The notes: generated by a model not told the origin, from the letters alone. 64,000 nucleotides of DNA from GMQP-bins7 sp963776565 (GCA_963776565.1 CAVZNF010000008.1:10345-74344), one strand, 5' to 3'. Shown: positions 24,147 to 34,809, numbered from the stretch's first letter. Numbers and translations are program-made.

Positions 24147-25405
24147 ATGTCGCTCATGCTGCGCCACGTGCTCGACTTCCCGCTCGCCGCCGAGCTGACG
24201 CGGGAGGAGGGCCGTTCGATCGTCCTCGTCTTCCTGTGCACGACGCTCGGCGCGGTGCTGTCGCGGTGGCACCTCAGGCTGATCCTGCCGACCGTCGTCG
24301 TGGAGATCGTCCTCGGGATCCTCATCGGGCCCGAAGCGCTCGGTATCGCCACGGTGAACGAGTACATCACGTTCCTCTCCAACTTCGGGCTCGCGCTTCT
24401 GTTCTTCTTCGCCGGCCTCGAGGTGATCGAGCATCACGTGCCGCCGCGAGACTCTTGCGGCGCGGGACCATCGGGCTGGGGCATGTCGCTGGCCATCGGG
24501 GTGGCGTTCGGGGTCGGTCTCGAGAGCGCCGGCGTCGACGTGACGTGGTGGTTGCTCGCGGTTGCGCTCGCGACGACCGCGCTCGGGACGCTCGTCCCGA
24601 TCCTCTCGGACGCTCGGCTGTTGCCGACGCCGATCGGGCAGGCGGTGCTCGGGACGGGCGTCGCGGGCGAGTTCTGGCCGATCATCTTCATCTCGGTCTT
24701 CCTGACGAGCGTCTACGGCGCGCTCACCGAGGTCCTGCTGCTCGTCGGCTTCGGCGCGCTGGTCGCGGTCGCGGCGACTCTCGCGCTGCGCACGCGACCG
24801 CCACGCGTGCTGCGGATCCTGCAGGACACGCTGCACACGACCGGGCAGGTCGGCGTCCGCGCCTCGATCTTCGTCCTCGCGCTGCTGGTGTTCGTGGCGG
24901 CGGACGCGGGATTCGAGTTCGTTCTCGGCGCCTTCGCGGCGGGCGTCCTCGTGGGCCTCGTCCTCGACTCTCCCGAGGGAGAGGTCGTCCGCGATGCGCC
25001 TCGAGGGGATCGGCTTCGGCTTCCTCGTCCCGGTCTACTTCGTCGTCACGGGCATGAACTTCGACATCGACAGCTTGCTCACGGTCGAGGGGCTCTCGCT
25101 CGCGGCGATCTTCCTCGCCCTCCTGCTCGTCACGCGAGGCGCGTCGGCTTTTCTCTGGCTCCGCGAGCTCGGCCCGCGCGGAACGGCGAGCCTCGCGCTG
25201 TTCGGCGCCACCGGGCTTCCGCTGATCGTCGCGATCGTCGGGATCGGCTCAGAGCGCGGCGACGTCTCCGACAGCGTCGGAGCGTCGCTGATCGGCGCCG
25301 GGATGATCTCCGTGCTCGTCTATCCCTTCATCGCGACGCGGCTCGCCGCGCTCGTACGCGGACGAGGATGCGCCTGCGGAGACGGTCGAGACTCTCGAGT
25401 ACTAG
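24147..25405 (+). CDS. Cation/proton antiporter (CPA family), several frame slips
   Basis: Hydrophobic segments typical of Na+/H+ (Kef/Nha) exchangers run through the gene: ILPTVVVEIVLGILIGPEAL (about residues 48-67), then ALLFFFAGLEVIE, VFVAADAGFEFVLGAFAAGVL, and VPVYFVVTGMNFDIDSL in a shifted frame. Breaks lie near 24450 and 24480 (compensating), 24990 and 25355. The true end is TVETLEY with a TAG at 25403. It would exchange K+ or Na+ for H+. Its stop codon is part of the hexamer for the next gene. Confidence 0.8.
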
Positions 25406-25408
25406 GCT
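25403..25408 (+). promoter_or_regulatory. Leaderless -10 hexamer built on the antiporter stop, for SCP2 gene
   Basis: TAGGCT begins with the antiporter TAG stop. Seven bases later is the GTG at 25416. Confidence 0.45.
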
Positions 25409-25415
25409 GTGCGAC

Positions 25416-25784
25416 GTGGCGAAACCGACCGTCGATCCAACGGCGCGCTTCTTCGCGGAGCTCGCCGGACGCGCGCACGAGCCGCTTCTGCGCAAGGCCA
25501 CGGGCCGCTTCCGCTTCGACGTCGTCGACGGCAGGCGCACGCGTCGCTGGCTCGTCGCGGTCGAGGGTGGGAACCTCGCGGTAACTGTCGGCAGCGGCGA
25601 GGCGAACTGCGTCGTGCGCGCCGACAAGGCCGTCTTCGACAAGCTCGCCAGCGGTCGGCTGAACCCGGTTGCCGCAGTGCTGCGCGGTGATCTCCAGGTC
25701 GACGGCGACTGGCGCCTCCTCGTGCTGATGCAGCGGCTCTTTCCCGGCCCGCGGGCCTCGCGCCGACGGAAGGCGACGTCGTGA
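25416..25784 (+). CDS. SCP2 sterol-binding-domain protein
   Basis: The 122-residue protein resembles the single-domain SCP2 family: RFRFDVVDG, then WLVAVEGGNLAV, CVVRADKAVFDKLASG and AAVLRGDLQVDGD. SCP2 domains bind hydrophobic ligands; the ligand here is unknown. The GTG start at 25416 fits the leaderless hexamer. Its TGA overlaps the GTG of the glucosidase gene, so the two are coupled. Confidence 0.8.
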   Translation: MAKPTVDPTARFFAELAGRAHEPLLRKATGRFRFDVVDGRRTRRWLVAVEGGNLAVTVGSGEANCVVRADKAVFDKLASGRLNPVAAVLRGDLQVDGDWRLLVLMQRLFPGPRASRRRKATS

Positions 25785-27834
25785 GCGACGGGCTCGTGAA
25801 GATCCTCGACGGCAACACGTTCGTCGTGAGCGACTCGAGCGGCGACATCGAGGCGTCGCTCACGGATCCGACGGGTCTCTTCTCCTTCGACACGCGCTTC
25901 CTGTCGCGCTGGGTGCTGACGGTGAACGGGGAGCGACTCAATCCGCTCTCGGTCGACGATCTGCAGTACTTCGAGACGCGCTTCTTCCTGGTTCCTGGAA
26001 CGGGAACGGTCTACATCGACGCGAAGCTCTCCGTGATCAGGCAGCGTGCGGTCGCCACCGGGTTCCACGAGGAGCTCACGATCCTGAACCACTTCGACAA
26101 GCCGGTCTCGCTCGAGCGTCAGGATCGACGCGGGCTGCGATTTCGCGGACCTGTTCGAAGTGAAGGACGCGCTCGCGAAGAAGGGTCGCTACTCGGCCAA
26201 GGTGGAGCGGAAGAAGCTCACCCTCGGCTATGACCGCGGGCCGTTCGCCCGGGCGACGACCATCACCGCGAGCAAGCCTGCGAGATTCGACCCCGAAGGG
26301 CTGACGTTCACGGTCAGGATTCCCGCGCACGGCGAGTGGACGACCGGAATCGATGTCGTCACGGCGCTCCTGGGCGCGGGTCAGGCCCCGCTCGAGCCGC
26401 AGGATCCGAAGCGCGTCCAGGCCCGGATGCGCCGCGACCTGGAGCGCTGGATCGACGAGGCGCCGCGCCTCGAATGCGACCGGGAGCCGCTCAAGGCGAC
26501 GTACCGGAGAAGCCTGGTGGACCTGGCGGCACTGCGCTTCTCGCCGCCGATCGCCGGCGGCCGTGCCCTTCCCGCTGCCGGGCTGCCGTGGTTCATGACG
26601 ATGTTCGGCCGCGACAGCATCTTCACGAGCCTGCAGGCGCTTCCGTTCACTCCCGAGCTGGCGGCGACGACCCTGCGCGCGCTCGGAGACTGGCAGGGCG
26701 TGCGGCTCGACGACTTCCGCGACGAGGATCCGGGCCGAATCCTCCACGAGATGCGCTACGGCGAGATGACCGCTTTCGAGGAGCGACCGCACTCGCCGTA
26801 CTACGGGGCGGTCGACGCAACGCCGCTCTACATCGTTCTCCTGGACGAGTACGAGCGCTGGACCGGCGACCGCGCGCTCGTCCGCGACCTCGAGATCGAA
26901 GCGCGCGCGGCTCTCAACTGGATCGACGAGTACGCGGACCTCCAGGGCACGGGGTACGTCTGGTACCGGCGCCGCAACGAGGAGTCGGGCCTCGAGAACC
27001 AGTGCTGGAAGGACTCCTGGGACTCGATCTCGTTCCGCGACGGATCGCTACCCGGATTCCCCCGGGCGACGTGCGAGCTACAGGGTTACGCGTACGACGC
27101 CAAGGTGCGCGGCGCGCGCCTCGCGCGCGAGATCTGGAAGGACGCCGCCCTGGCGGAGAAGCTCGAGCGCGATGCCGCCGATCTCAAGCGTCGGTTCAAT
27201 CGCGACTACTGGGTCGAGGACGGGGAGTACTTCGCGCTCGCGCTCGATCAGGACGGGCGACAGGTCGACGCGCTCGCCTCGAACAACGGCCACCTGCTCT
27301 GGAGCGGCATCGTCGACAAGTCGAAGGCGAAAGCGGTTGCGCGTCACCTCCTCGGGCCGCGGCTCTTCTCCGGGCTGGGGCGTGCGCACGCTCGCCGTGG
27401 GCGAGGGGCGCTACAACCCGATCGGGTACCACACCGGCACCGTCTGGCCGTTCGACAGCTCGTTCGTCGCGTGGGGCCTTCGGCGCTACGGATTCAAGGA
27501 CGAGGCTGCCGAGATCGCCGCCGGGATCCTCGACGCCGCCGAGTTCTTCGACGGTCGCTTGCCCGAGGCGTTCGGCGGGTATCCGCGCGAGCAGACGAAG
27601 TACCCGGTGCAGTACCCGACCGCGTGCAGCCCGCAGGCGTGGTCGACAGGAGCGCCGCTGCTCCTGTTGCGGACGATGCTCGGGCTCGAGCCGCAAGGCG
27701 AGCACCTGGTCGTCGATCCCGCGCTTCCGCGCGAGATCGGCCACCTGGAGCTCCTCGACATCCCCGGCCGCTGGGGTCGGATCGATGCCTTCGGCCGCGG
27801 CCGTGTGAGTACCGGCAGCCGGCGCCGTCGATAG
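25781..27834 (+). CDS. Amylo-alpha-1,6-glucosidase-like glycoside hydrolase, two frame breaks
   Basis: The N-terminal part (GNTFVVSDSSGDI, then GLFSFDTRFLSRW) is the glycogen-debranching N-terminal domain. The C-terminal (alpha/alpha)6 barrel has GLPWFMTMFGRDSIFTS (about residue 265), WKDSWDSI, YHTGTVWPFDSS and CSPQAWSTGAP. Such enzymes trim branched alpha-glucans or related glycosides. Breaks near 26120 and 27376 split three frames that together give about 680 residues, a normal length. It could feed glucose to the polyphosphate glucokinase encoded nearby. Confidence 0.85.
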
Positions 27835-27865
27835 ATCCGTCGGACGTCGAACCCTGCGCGGCGGC

Positions 27866-28582
27866 TCAGCTCGCGGAGACGTCCTTGGACTCGGGCTCGC
27901 CCGGCCCTGAATCGCTTCGCGGAGTGATCGTGATCGTGTGCGACGCGTCGTCGCACGGGACGACCACGTTGGCCGAGCCGCTCGGCCCGAAGCCTGCCGG
28001 CGTGAAGCTGTCGACGGCGATCTCGACCGCCGTCGCGTTCTCGGTCTCCCACGTGACGGTCACCGGTGCGGTCGTCGCCGCTCCGCACTGGAGGTCACCG
28101 ACGTCGAACGACGTGACCTCGGCCGGCGAGGTTTCCGTCGTGGTCGTTTCGCTCGTGTCGGTCGTCTCGGTGGTGTCGGTGGAAGCCGGGCAGCTCGTGT
28201 CGTCCACCGTCCCGTCGGTGCGTGTCGTCCCGCAGAGGGTCGCGCCCTCGAGGTTCGCGCCCGAGATCGTTGCGTCCGTGAGGTTCGCGCTCGTGAGGTC
28301 GGCGCCGGAGAGGTCGGTATCGACGATCTGCGCCCCGGCGAGGTTCGCCTCCGTGAGGTTCGCATCGCTCAGGTTGGTTCCCTCGAGGTTGGCGCCCGAA
28401 AGCGTGGCCTGCGAGAGGTCGGCGCCGGACAGGTCCGCGCCGGACAGATCTGCGCTCGCACACGACGTGGACGGCTCGATGACGCATCCGTTGACGGTCT
28501 GTGGCCCGTCGGAGCCGCCGCAGCCCGCGAGCAGCACTGTCGCGCTCGCCGTTGTCAGCACCCACAGCACTGTCCGCCTCAC
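27866..28582 (-). CDS. Pentapeptide-repeat lipoprotein
   Basis: The 238-residue protein starts with a lipoprotein signal (VRRTVLWVLTTASATVLLAGC) whose lipobox cysteine is followed by GGSDG. Residues about 45-120 are some fifteen pentapeptide repeats of the A(D/N)L type (DLSGA, NLEGT, NLTDA), forming a right-handed beta-helix. A Thr/Ser/Glu-rich linker follows, then a beta-sandwich-like region with VTVTWETENATAVEI. It should be anchored outside the membrane. The start GTG at 28582 has a GGAGGGG ribosome binding site. The function is unknown. Confidence 0.85.
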   Translation of the reverse strand: MRRTVLWVLTTASATVLLAGCGGSDGPQTVNGCVIEPSTSCASADLSGADLSGADLSQATLSGANLEGTNLSDANLTEANLAGAQIVDTDLSGADLTSANLTDATISGANLEGATLCGTTRTDGTVDDTSCPASTDTTETTDTSETTTTETSPAEVTSFDVGDLQCGAATTAPVTVTWETENATAVEIAVDSFTPAGFGPSGSANVVVPCDDASHTITITPRSDSGPGEPESKDVSAS

Positions 28583-28646
28583 GTGAACCCCTCCTCGTCT
28601 GCTCGATCGGCCCCAGATCATGACGGAGTTGCGAGAGGATGTCCGG

Positions 28647-29315
28647 ATGACCCTTCGTCCCGTGGCCTTCCTCGTCGACGTCGACGACACGCTTCTCGAC
28701 AACGACCGTATCCGTGCGGACTTCGAGGAGCACCTCGAGGGCACCTACGGCTCCGAGCGACGCGACGCCTACTGGACGATCCAGGAGCGACGCTTTGCCG
28801 AGCTGGGATACCGGGACTACGTCGGCGCCGTGCAGGAGTGGTGGGCATCGGCGGACATGGACCCGCAACTCCTCGGCTTCTCCGAGTACCTCCTCGAATA
28901 CCCGTACGCCGACCGGCTGTATGCCGGGGCGCTGGAGGTCTTGGCGCGCCTGCGGGCTGCCGGACACACGGTGGTCCTCACGGACGGTGACGCGATCTTC
29001 CAGCCGCGCAAGATCGCGCGATCCGGTATTCGCGACGCCGCCGACGACGTGCTCGTCTACGTCCACAAGGAAGAGGAGCTCGAGGACGTCGAGCGACGTC
29101 ACCCGGCGCAGCGCTACGTCCTCGTGGACGACAAGGTCAGGATCCTCAGCGCCGTGAAGCGACAGTGGGCCGACCGCGTCACGACCGTGCTCCCCATGCA
29201 GGGGCAGTTCGCCAACGACCCGACGATCGCCGCGGCGCATCCTGCTCCCGATGTGACCGTCAGTCGCATCGCCGACCTGCTCGACGTCGACCTGGAGGCG
29301 CTGGCGCGTGGATAG
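28647..29315 (+). CDS. HAD-superfamily hydrolase
   Basis: This is a predicted phosphatase with the HAD motifs in order: VDVDDTLLDND (motif I, nucleophile aspartate about residue 11), VVLTDGD (motif II), and a late VLVDDK (motif IV, with the lysine motif before it at PRKIARS). The start at 28647 (MTLRPVAFLVD) is preferred, with GAGAGGA upstream; an earlier ATG at 28620 adds nine residues. It diverges from the lipoprotein gene and overlaps the start of rpiA, so its substrate may be a sugar phosphate. Confidence 0.8.
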   Translation: MTLRPVAFLVDVDDTLLDNDRIRADFEEHLEGTYGSERRDAYWTIQERRFAELGYRDYVGAVQEWWASADMDPQLLGFSEYLLEYPYADRLYAGALEVLARLRAAGHTVVLTDGDAIFQPRKIARSGIRDAADDVLVYVHKEEELEDVERRHPAQRYVLVDDKVRILSAVKRQWADRVTTVLPMQGQFANDPTIAAAHPAPDVTVSRIADLLDVDLEALARG

Positions 29316-29959
29316 AGACGCTGAGAAGCGGATCGCCGCCGAGGCTGCTGCCGCGCTCGTCGAGGACGGGATGCGCGTCGGCCTCGGGACGGGCAGCACG
29401 GTTGCCCATCTGCTCCCGGCTCTGGCGCGACGTGGCCTCGAGCTGCGCTGCGTGGCGACGTCCCCGGCAACCGAGGAGGCGGCTCGCGAGCTCGGCCTCG
29501 AAGTCGAGCCGTTCTCAGGACGCCGACGCGCTCGCCGAGCTCGACATCGCGATCGACGGCGCCGACCAGGTCGCGCCCTCGGGCTGGGTGGTGAAGGGAG
29601 GCGGAGCGGCGCACACACGGGAGAAGGCCGTTGCGGCGGCGGCGCGACGTTTCGTCGTGATCGTCTCGTCGGACAAGCTCGTCGAACGTCTCGCGCCGCC
29701 GATCCCGCTCGAGCTGCTGGAGTTCGGACTGGCGTCGACTCTGCGCCGGCTCGGCTCGGTCGAGCTGCGCGACGTCCCGCACAGCCCCGACGGGGGAGTG
29801 ATCGCCGACTTCACGGGCGCTTTCGACGACCCGGAGATGCTCGCAGCGTGGCTCTCGGCAGTCACGGGCGTCGTCGAGCACGGGCTGTTCTCGCCGGCCC
29901 TCGTGTCGGACGTCGTCGTCGGGCGCGGCGACGACGTCGAGCACCTGAGAATCAGTTAG
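29308..29959 (+). CDS. rpiA: Ribose-5-phosphate isomerase A, one frame break
   Basis: It interconverts ribose-5-phosphate and ribulose-5-phosphate. Motifs in order are GLGTGSTV (about residue 27), ATSPATEEAA, then in the second frame DIAIDGADQV and VVKGGGAAHTREK. The break is near 29515. The assembled length is about 216 residues. The GTG at 29308 overlaps the upstream HAD stop. It faces the pentose phosphate operon, with a GGCGCGACGCGCC palindrome (29962-29974) between the two 3' ends. Confidence 0.9.
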
Positions 29960-29961
29960 CC

Positions 29962-29974
29962 GGCGCGACGCGCC
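29962..29974. terminator. 13-bp palindrome between convergent rpiA and ppgK
   Basis: GGCGCG-A-CGCGCC sits in the 18-base gap between the two stops. It may act as a weak bidirectional terminator. Confidence 0.3.
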
Positions 29975-29977
29975 TGG

Positions 29978-30676
29978 TCAATCCTGGTCGATCCAGAGGC
30001 GGAAGCCGCCGAGGAACGCGTCCGCGTTGTGCCCGAGCCGGCAATGCGGTGGGAGGTCGCCGAGCTCGCGGGCGTTTCCGCCCCCGATGACGATGTACTC
30101 CGGCTCGAGCGCGTGCGTGAACTGCGCGATCGTCTCGTCGACGGCTTTGAGCCAACGCTTCTTGCCGTGCTGCTCGAGCGCCGCCTCGCCGACGTAGTCC
30201 TCCCAAACTCCGTGCTTGTATGCGAGGTGGCCCAGCTCGAGCGGCGCGATCACGCCCTCGAGGATCATCGTCGAGCCGAGACCCGTGCCGAGCCCCAGGA
30301 AGAGCATGCGGCCGCCCTGGTAGCTCCCGAGGGCCTGCATGGTCGCGTCGTTGATGACTTTCGTCGGCTTGCCGAACGCCTTCGCGAAATCGAAGCCCGC
30401 CCAGCCGTCGCCGAGGTTCGCCGGGTCGTGCACCGCCGTCCCGTCCTTCACCGGTGCGGGGATGCCGACGGACACGGCTACGTAGTCCCAGTCCTGCGTC
30501 ATCTCGAGCACGCCGTCCACCATCTGCTGTGCCGTCAGCTTGGGGCCAGAGGGGAAGCGGCGCCGCTCGTCGATCCCGTTCAGCACGGCCTTCACGTTCG
30601 AGCCGCCCACGTCGACCGAGAGGACGGCCGGAGCCTTCGGCTCGTACGGGTACTTACGCTCCTTCTGCTCGCTCAT
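29978..30676 (-). CDS. ppgK: Polyphosphate glucokinase (ROK family)
   Basis: It phosphorylates glucose using polyphosphate or ATP. The 232-residue protein has the phosphate-1 motif LSVDVGGSNVK (about residues 19-29), VKDGTAVHDP, VINDATMQALGSY and the phosphate-2 motif LGLGTGLGSTM (about 128). It ends with IVIGGGNAREL. It is the last gene of the pentose phosphate operon and overlaps pgl by four bases (ATGA). In this context it supplies glucose-6-phosphate to zwf. Confidence 0.9.
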   Translation of the reverse strand: MSEQKERKYPYEPKAPAVLSVDVGGSNVKAVLNGIDERRRFPSGPKLTAQQMVDGVLEMTQDWDYVAVSVGIPAPVKDGTAVHDPANLGDGWAGFDFAKAFGKPTKVINDATMQALGSYQGGRMLFLGLGTGLGSTMILEGVIAPLELGHLAYKHGVWEDYVGEAALEQHGKKRWLKAVDETIAQFTHALEPEYIVIGGGNARELGDLPPHCRLGHNADAFLGGFRLWIDQD

Positions 30677-31341
30677 GTCGCGGATCCTGCCGCAGCGGCG
30701 TCGGCGACAACGAGGGCATTCGTCGTGGAGACCCAGGCGGCCGGGATCGACTGATCGCCATCCTGCAGCCGACGCAGCGCGTCGACCTTGTCCTCGCCCG
30801 TGACGAGCCAGAGGATCTGCCGAGCGCGATTCAGCGTCGGGTAGGTCAGCGTCATGCGCGTCCGGCCCTGGTAGACGCCGGTGATCGCGACGTCGCGATC
30901 CATCACGGCGAGCACGGGATCGCCTGGCACGAGCGAGGCCGTATGTCCGTCAGGGCCGAGCCCGAGGTGCACGAGGTCGAGCTGATCGGGGAGCGCTTCC
31001 GCGTAGAGAGCGGCAGCGGCCTCGAGATCCTCCGCCCAGACAGGCATGGCTCGAACGTCGGCGGCTCCGCCGGGCGGCAGGCTGCGCTGGAGCTGCGTGA
31101 GGTTGCGATCCGGATCGCCGTCGGGCGCGATGCGCTCGTCGACCTGGAAGATCGTGACCTTCTCCCACGGCAGGCGTCCGTAGAGCGCGGCGAACATCGC
31201 CCACGGCGTTCGTCCACCCGAGACCGCGAACGTGAATCGATCGCGGGCGGCGATCGCTACGGCTGCTGCCGAGGCGACGATCTGAGCCCCACGCTCGGCT
31301 ACGGCGTCCGCGTCGCGCAAAACTTCGATCTCGAGCGGCAT
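30673..31341 (-). CDS. pgl: 6-phosphogluconolactonase
   Basis: It hydrolyses 6-phosphogluconolactone in the oxidative pentose phosphate pathway. The 222-residue protein has the family motifs FAVSGGRTPWAMF (about 37-49), FQVDERIAPDGDPDRN, and LGLGPDGHTASL (about 125-136). The ATG at 31341 overlaps the gnd stop (TGATG). A frame break in gnd makes the two appear as one long open frame, but the internal start and the domain boundary show they are separate. Confidence 0.93.
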   Translation of the reverse strand: MPLEIEVLRDADAVAERGAQIVASAAAVAIAARDRFTFAVSGGRTPWAMFAALYGRLPWEKVTIFQVDERIAPDGDPDRNLTQLQRSLPPGGAADVRAMPVWAEDLEAAAALYAEALPDQLDLVHLGLGPDGHTASLVPGDPVLAVMDRDVAITGVYQGRTRMTLTYPTLNRARQILWLVTGEDKVDALRRLQDGDQSIPAAWVSTTNALVVADAAAAGSAT

Positions 31342-32379
31342 CAGGCCGACTTCTCGTCGTGGCCGCCGAATTGCTTGCGCATGGCGGAGAGGAGGCGGTT
31401 CGCGAAGTCGTCCATGTTCCTGGACGCGAAGCGCGAGTAGAGCGCGGCCGTGAGGACCGGGGCGGGGATGCCTTCCTCGATCGCCGCGATCGACGTCCAG
31501 CGGCCCTCGCCCGAGTCGGACACGCGGCCGGCGAAGTCGTCGAGCTTGGGGGAGTCGTGGAGCGCCGGCGGCGGTGAGGTCGAGGAGCCACGAGCCGACG
31601 ACGCTGCCGCGGCGCCAGACCTCGGCGACCTCGGTCGTGTCGATCTCGAACTCGTAGAGCTCGGGGCGCTCGAGCGGCGCCGTCTCGGCGTCCATGTCGC
31701 GCTGGCGCTTGCCCATGTCCGCGTTCGCGATGATGTTCAGCCCCTCGGCGTACGCCGCCATGAGCCCGTACTCGATGCCGTTGTGCACCATCTTCACGAA
31801 GTGCCCCGCGCCGTTCGGGCCGCAGTGGTAGTAGCCGTACTCGGCCTGGCTCGGCTCGCCCGTCCGGCCCGGGCGTGCGCGGCGCGGAGTCGACCCCAGG
31901 CGCGATCGACGCGAAGATCGGGCTGAGAGCCGGTCGACGACCTCGGTCTCGCCTCCGATCATCAGGCAGAAGCCGCGCTCGAAGCCCCAGACGCCGCCGC
32001 TCGTGCCGACGTCGACGTGGTGGATGCCTTTCTCGCGCAGCGCGTTCGCGTGCCGGATGTCCTCGACGTAGTGCGTGTTGCCGCCGTCGATGATCGTGTC
32101 GCCTTCCTCGAGCACCTCGGCGAGCTCGGCGATCGTCTTGTCCGTGATGTCGCCCGCCGGAACCATGACCCAGACCGCGCGCGGCTTCTCGAGCTTCGCG
32201 ACGAACTCCTCGAGCGAGGACGAGCCGGTCGCTCCGTCCGCCTCGAGCGCCTTGACCGCGTCCGGGAACACGTCGTAGCCGACGCAGGTGTGCCCGTCGC
32301 GCATGAGACGCCTGACGATCCCGGCGCCCATCCGGCCGAGCCCGACCATTCCGAGCTGCATGGGGTTATCCGTGGCCAT
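31341..32379 (-). CDS. gnd: 6-phosphogluconate dehydrogenase (decarboxylating), frame broken
   Basis: It oxidises 6-phosphogluconate to ribulose-5-phosphate with NAD(P)+. The Rossmann motif GMVGLGRMGAGIVRRL opens the protein, followed by DGGNTHY, VDVGTSGGVWG and, in the second domain, GPNGAGHFVKMVHNGIEYG. The C-terminus SRNMDDFANRLLSAMRKQFGGH is in another frame. Breaks lie near 31925 and 31870 (compensating) and near 31572. It overlaps the HAD gene by 14 bases. The length of about 345 residues marks it as the short (GndA-like) type. Confidence 0.9.
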
Positions 32380-33192
32380 GCCTCAGCCTCCTTCCTCGCA
32401 GGATGAATCGCTCGACGGCGTGCGCGAAGCCGTCCTCGTCGTTCGTCGTCGTCACGCGCCGCGCCGCCTGCTGCACCTCGCGCTCGGCGTTCCCCATCGC
32501 GATCGACAGCCCCGAGTGCGCGAACATGAGCACGTCGTTCGGCATGTCGCCGATCGTCGCGATCTCCTCGGCGTCGAGGTCGTAGCGGGCGGCCAGGAAC
32601 TGCGACGACGCTTCCCTTGTTCGCCTCCGGGTGCGTGACGTCGAGGTAGTACGGCTGCGAGCGCGACGCCGCGACGTGGTCTCCGAACGCGTCGTGCGCG
32701 TCGCCTGCGCCGCGGCCGCGACGGTGCCGTGGTCGTCGCTCACTCCGACGATCTTCGCGACGTGCGTCAGTCCGTCGAAGCTCTCGACGACGGTCGGCTC
32801 GAACTGCACCGTGTGGGCTTCGCGCGCGACATGCGGTCCGTCGGGATCGCGCACGAGCCAGTCGGTGCCGCGGTAGACCCAGACGGAGAGACTCGAACGA
32901 CTCGAGGAGCTCGATCGTCGGCGATCGACGAGCTCGTCCGGGATCGTGCGCTCCTCGAGGACCTCCATGGACGGCTCGACGACAGGCCGCCGTTGAACGC
33001 GGCGAGCGGCGTCGTGAGCGCGAGCGGCTCGACGAGCATCGCCATCCCGCGCGGCGGCCTCCCGCTCGTCACCGCGAAGTGGATGTCCGGCGTCGTGCAG
33101 CTTCGCGTACGGCCTCGATCGAGCGCTCCGAGAGCGACTTGTCCGATGCGCACGAGCGTCCCGTCGACGTCGGAGAGGAGCAGCCGGATCAC
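32366..33192 (-). CDS. Cof-type HAD-IIB phosphatase, several frame breaks
   Basis: The start is VIRLLLSDVDGTLV (motif I). HFAVTSGRPPRGM follows, then after breaks VEPSMEVLEERTIPDEL, LSVWVYRGTDWLV and VESFDGLTHVAKIVGVSDD. The end carries motif IV: EEIATIGDMPNDVLMF and GNAEREV. Cof-type HADs dephosphorylate sugar phosphates and related metabolites. At least three breaks lie between 32590 and 33130. The GTG at 33192 overlaps the pgi stop (GTGA). Its place between pgi and gnd suggests a sugar-phosphate substrate. Confidence 0.8.
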
Positions 33193-34809
33193 TTCAGCGA
33201 CCGGTAGCGGCGGATGAGCGCGTTCGTCGACGAGTCGTGCGCGAGCTCCGGCTCGGACTCGCTCGTCAGCTCCGGGATGATCCGCTGCGCCAGCGCCTTC
33301 CCGAGCTCGACGCCCCACTGGTCGAAGGAGTTGATGCTCCAGATCGTGCCCTGCGTGAAGACGCTGTGCTCGTACAGCGCGACGAGCGCACCGAGCGTGA
33401 ACGGCGTCAGCTGCTCGGCGAGGAGGACGTTCGAGGGGCGATTCCCCTCGAAGATCCGGTGCGGGACGACCGCGTCGGCCGTTCCTTCCGCGCGCACCTG
33501 CGCCTCCGTCTTCCCGAATGCGAGCGCCTCGGCCTGCGCGAAGACGTTCGACATGAGGATGTCGTGGTGGTCGCCCAGCGGATTCAGCGTCTTCCCGAAG
33601 CCGATCAGGTCGACCGGGATGAGCTTCGTCCCCTGGTGGATGAGCTGGTAGAAGCTGTGCTGGCCGTTCGTTCCCGGCTCGCCCCAGAAGACGGCGCCGG
33701 TCTCGTAGTCCACTCGGGTGCCGTCGAGCGTGACGCTCTTGCCGTTCGACTCCATCGTCAGCTGCTGGAGGTAGGCGGGGAAGCGCTTCAGGTACTGGCT
33801 GTACGGCATGACGCCGACCGTCTGCGCGCCGAAGAAGTCGGCGTACCAGACGCAGAGCAGCCCCATGAGGACGGGGAGGTTGCGCTCGAACGGCGTCTCG
33901 CGGAAGTGCTCGTCCATGGCGTGGAAGCCCGCGAGCAGGTCGCCGAATGCCTCGGGGCCGATCGCGAGCATCGTGGAGAGCCCGATCGCCGAGTCCATCG
34001 AGTAGCGACCGCCGACCCAGTCCCAGAAGCCGAACATGTTCTCCGGGTCGATGCCGAACTTCGTGACCTCGTCGGCGTTGGTCGAGACGGCCACGAAGTG
34101 CTTCGCGATCGCGTCGTCGTCGCCGAGCGCAGCGAGCGTCCAGGCTCGGGCGGAGTGCGCGTTCGTCATCGTCTCGAGCGTCGTGAACGTCTTCGAGGAG
34201 ATGACGAAGAGCGTCTCGTCGGGTGCGAGATCGTGCGTCGCCTCGACGAAGTCGGTCGAGTCGACGTTCGAGACGAAGCGGAACGTGAGGTCGCGGCGCG
34301 TGTAGTGACGGAGCGCCTCGTACGCCATCACCGGGCCGAGGTCGGAGCCGCCGATCCCCACGTTCACGACGTTGCGGATCGGCTTGCCCGTGTGGCCCTT
34401 CCACTCGCCCGAGCGGATGCGCTCCGAGAACGCAGCCATGCGGTCGAGCGTCTCGTGCACCTGCGCGACGACGTCGACGCCGTCGACGACGAGCGAGCGC
34501 TCGCGCGGCATGCGCAGCGCGACGTGGAGGACGGAGCGGTTCTCGGTCGTGTTGATCCGGTCGCCGCGGAACATCGCCTCGGTGCGCTCGCGCGAGGCCC
34601 GACTCCTCGGCCAGCTGGAGGAGGAGCCGCAACGTCTCGTCGGTGACGCGGTTCTTCGAGTAGTCGAGGTAGATGCCGGCGCCTTCGGCAGCGAGACGTT
34701 CGCCGCGGGTCGCGTCCTCGGCGAAGAGGTCGCGCAGATGTGTCTCGCCGATCTCGGCGTAGTGACGCTCGAGTGCCGCCCAGGCCGCTCGTTCGCGCAG
34801 TGGCGTCAT
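33189..34809 (-). CDS. pgi: Glucose-6-phosphate isomerase, one frame break
   Basis: It interconverts glucose-6- and fructose-6-phosphate. The first 72 codons (MTPLRERAAWAALERHYAEI, then LDYSKNRVTDET) are in one frame. After a break near 34595 the rest continues FRGDRINTTENRSVLHVALR, GIGGSDLGPVMAYEAL (about residue 150) and VISSKTFTTLETMTNA. The signature GRYSMDSAIGL and the terminal SINSFDQWGVELGK follow. The total is about 538 residues, a normal length. The ATG overlaps the tkt stop (ATGA). Confidence 0.94.

Noticed and set aside
32767..34809. 680-codon frame joining pgi N-terminus to HAD N-terminus
   Set aside because: Only its two ends are protein-like; the middle is the shadow of pgi after a frame break.
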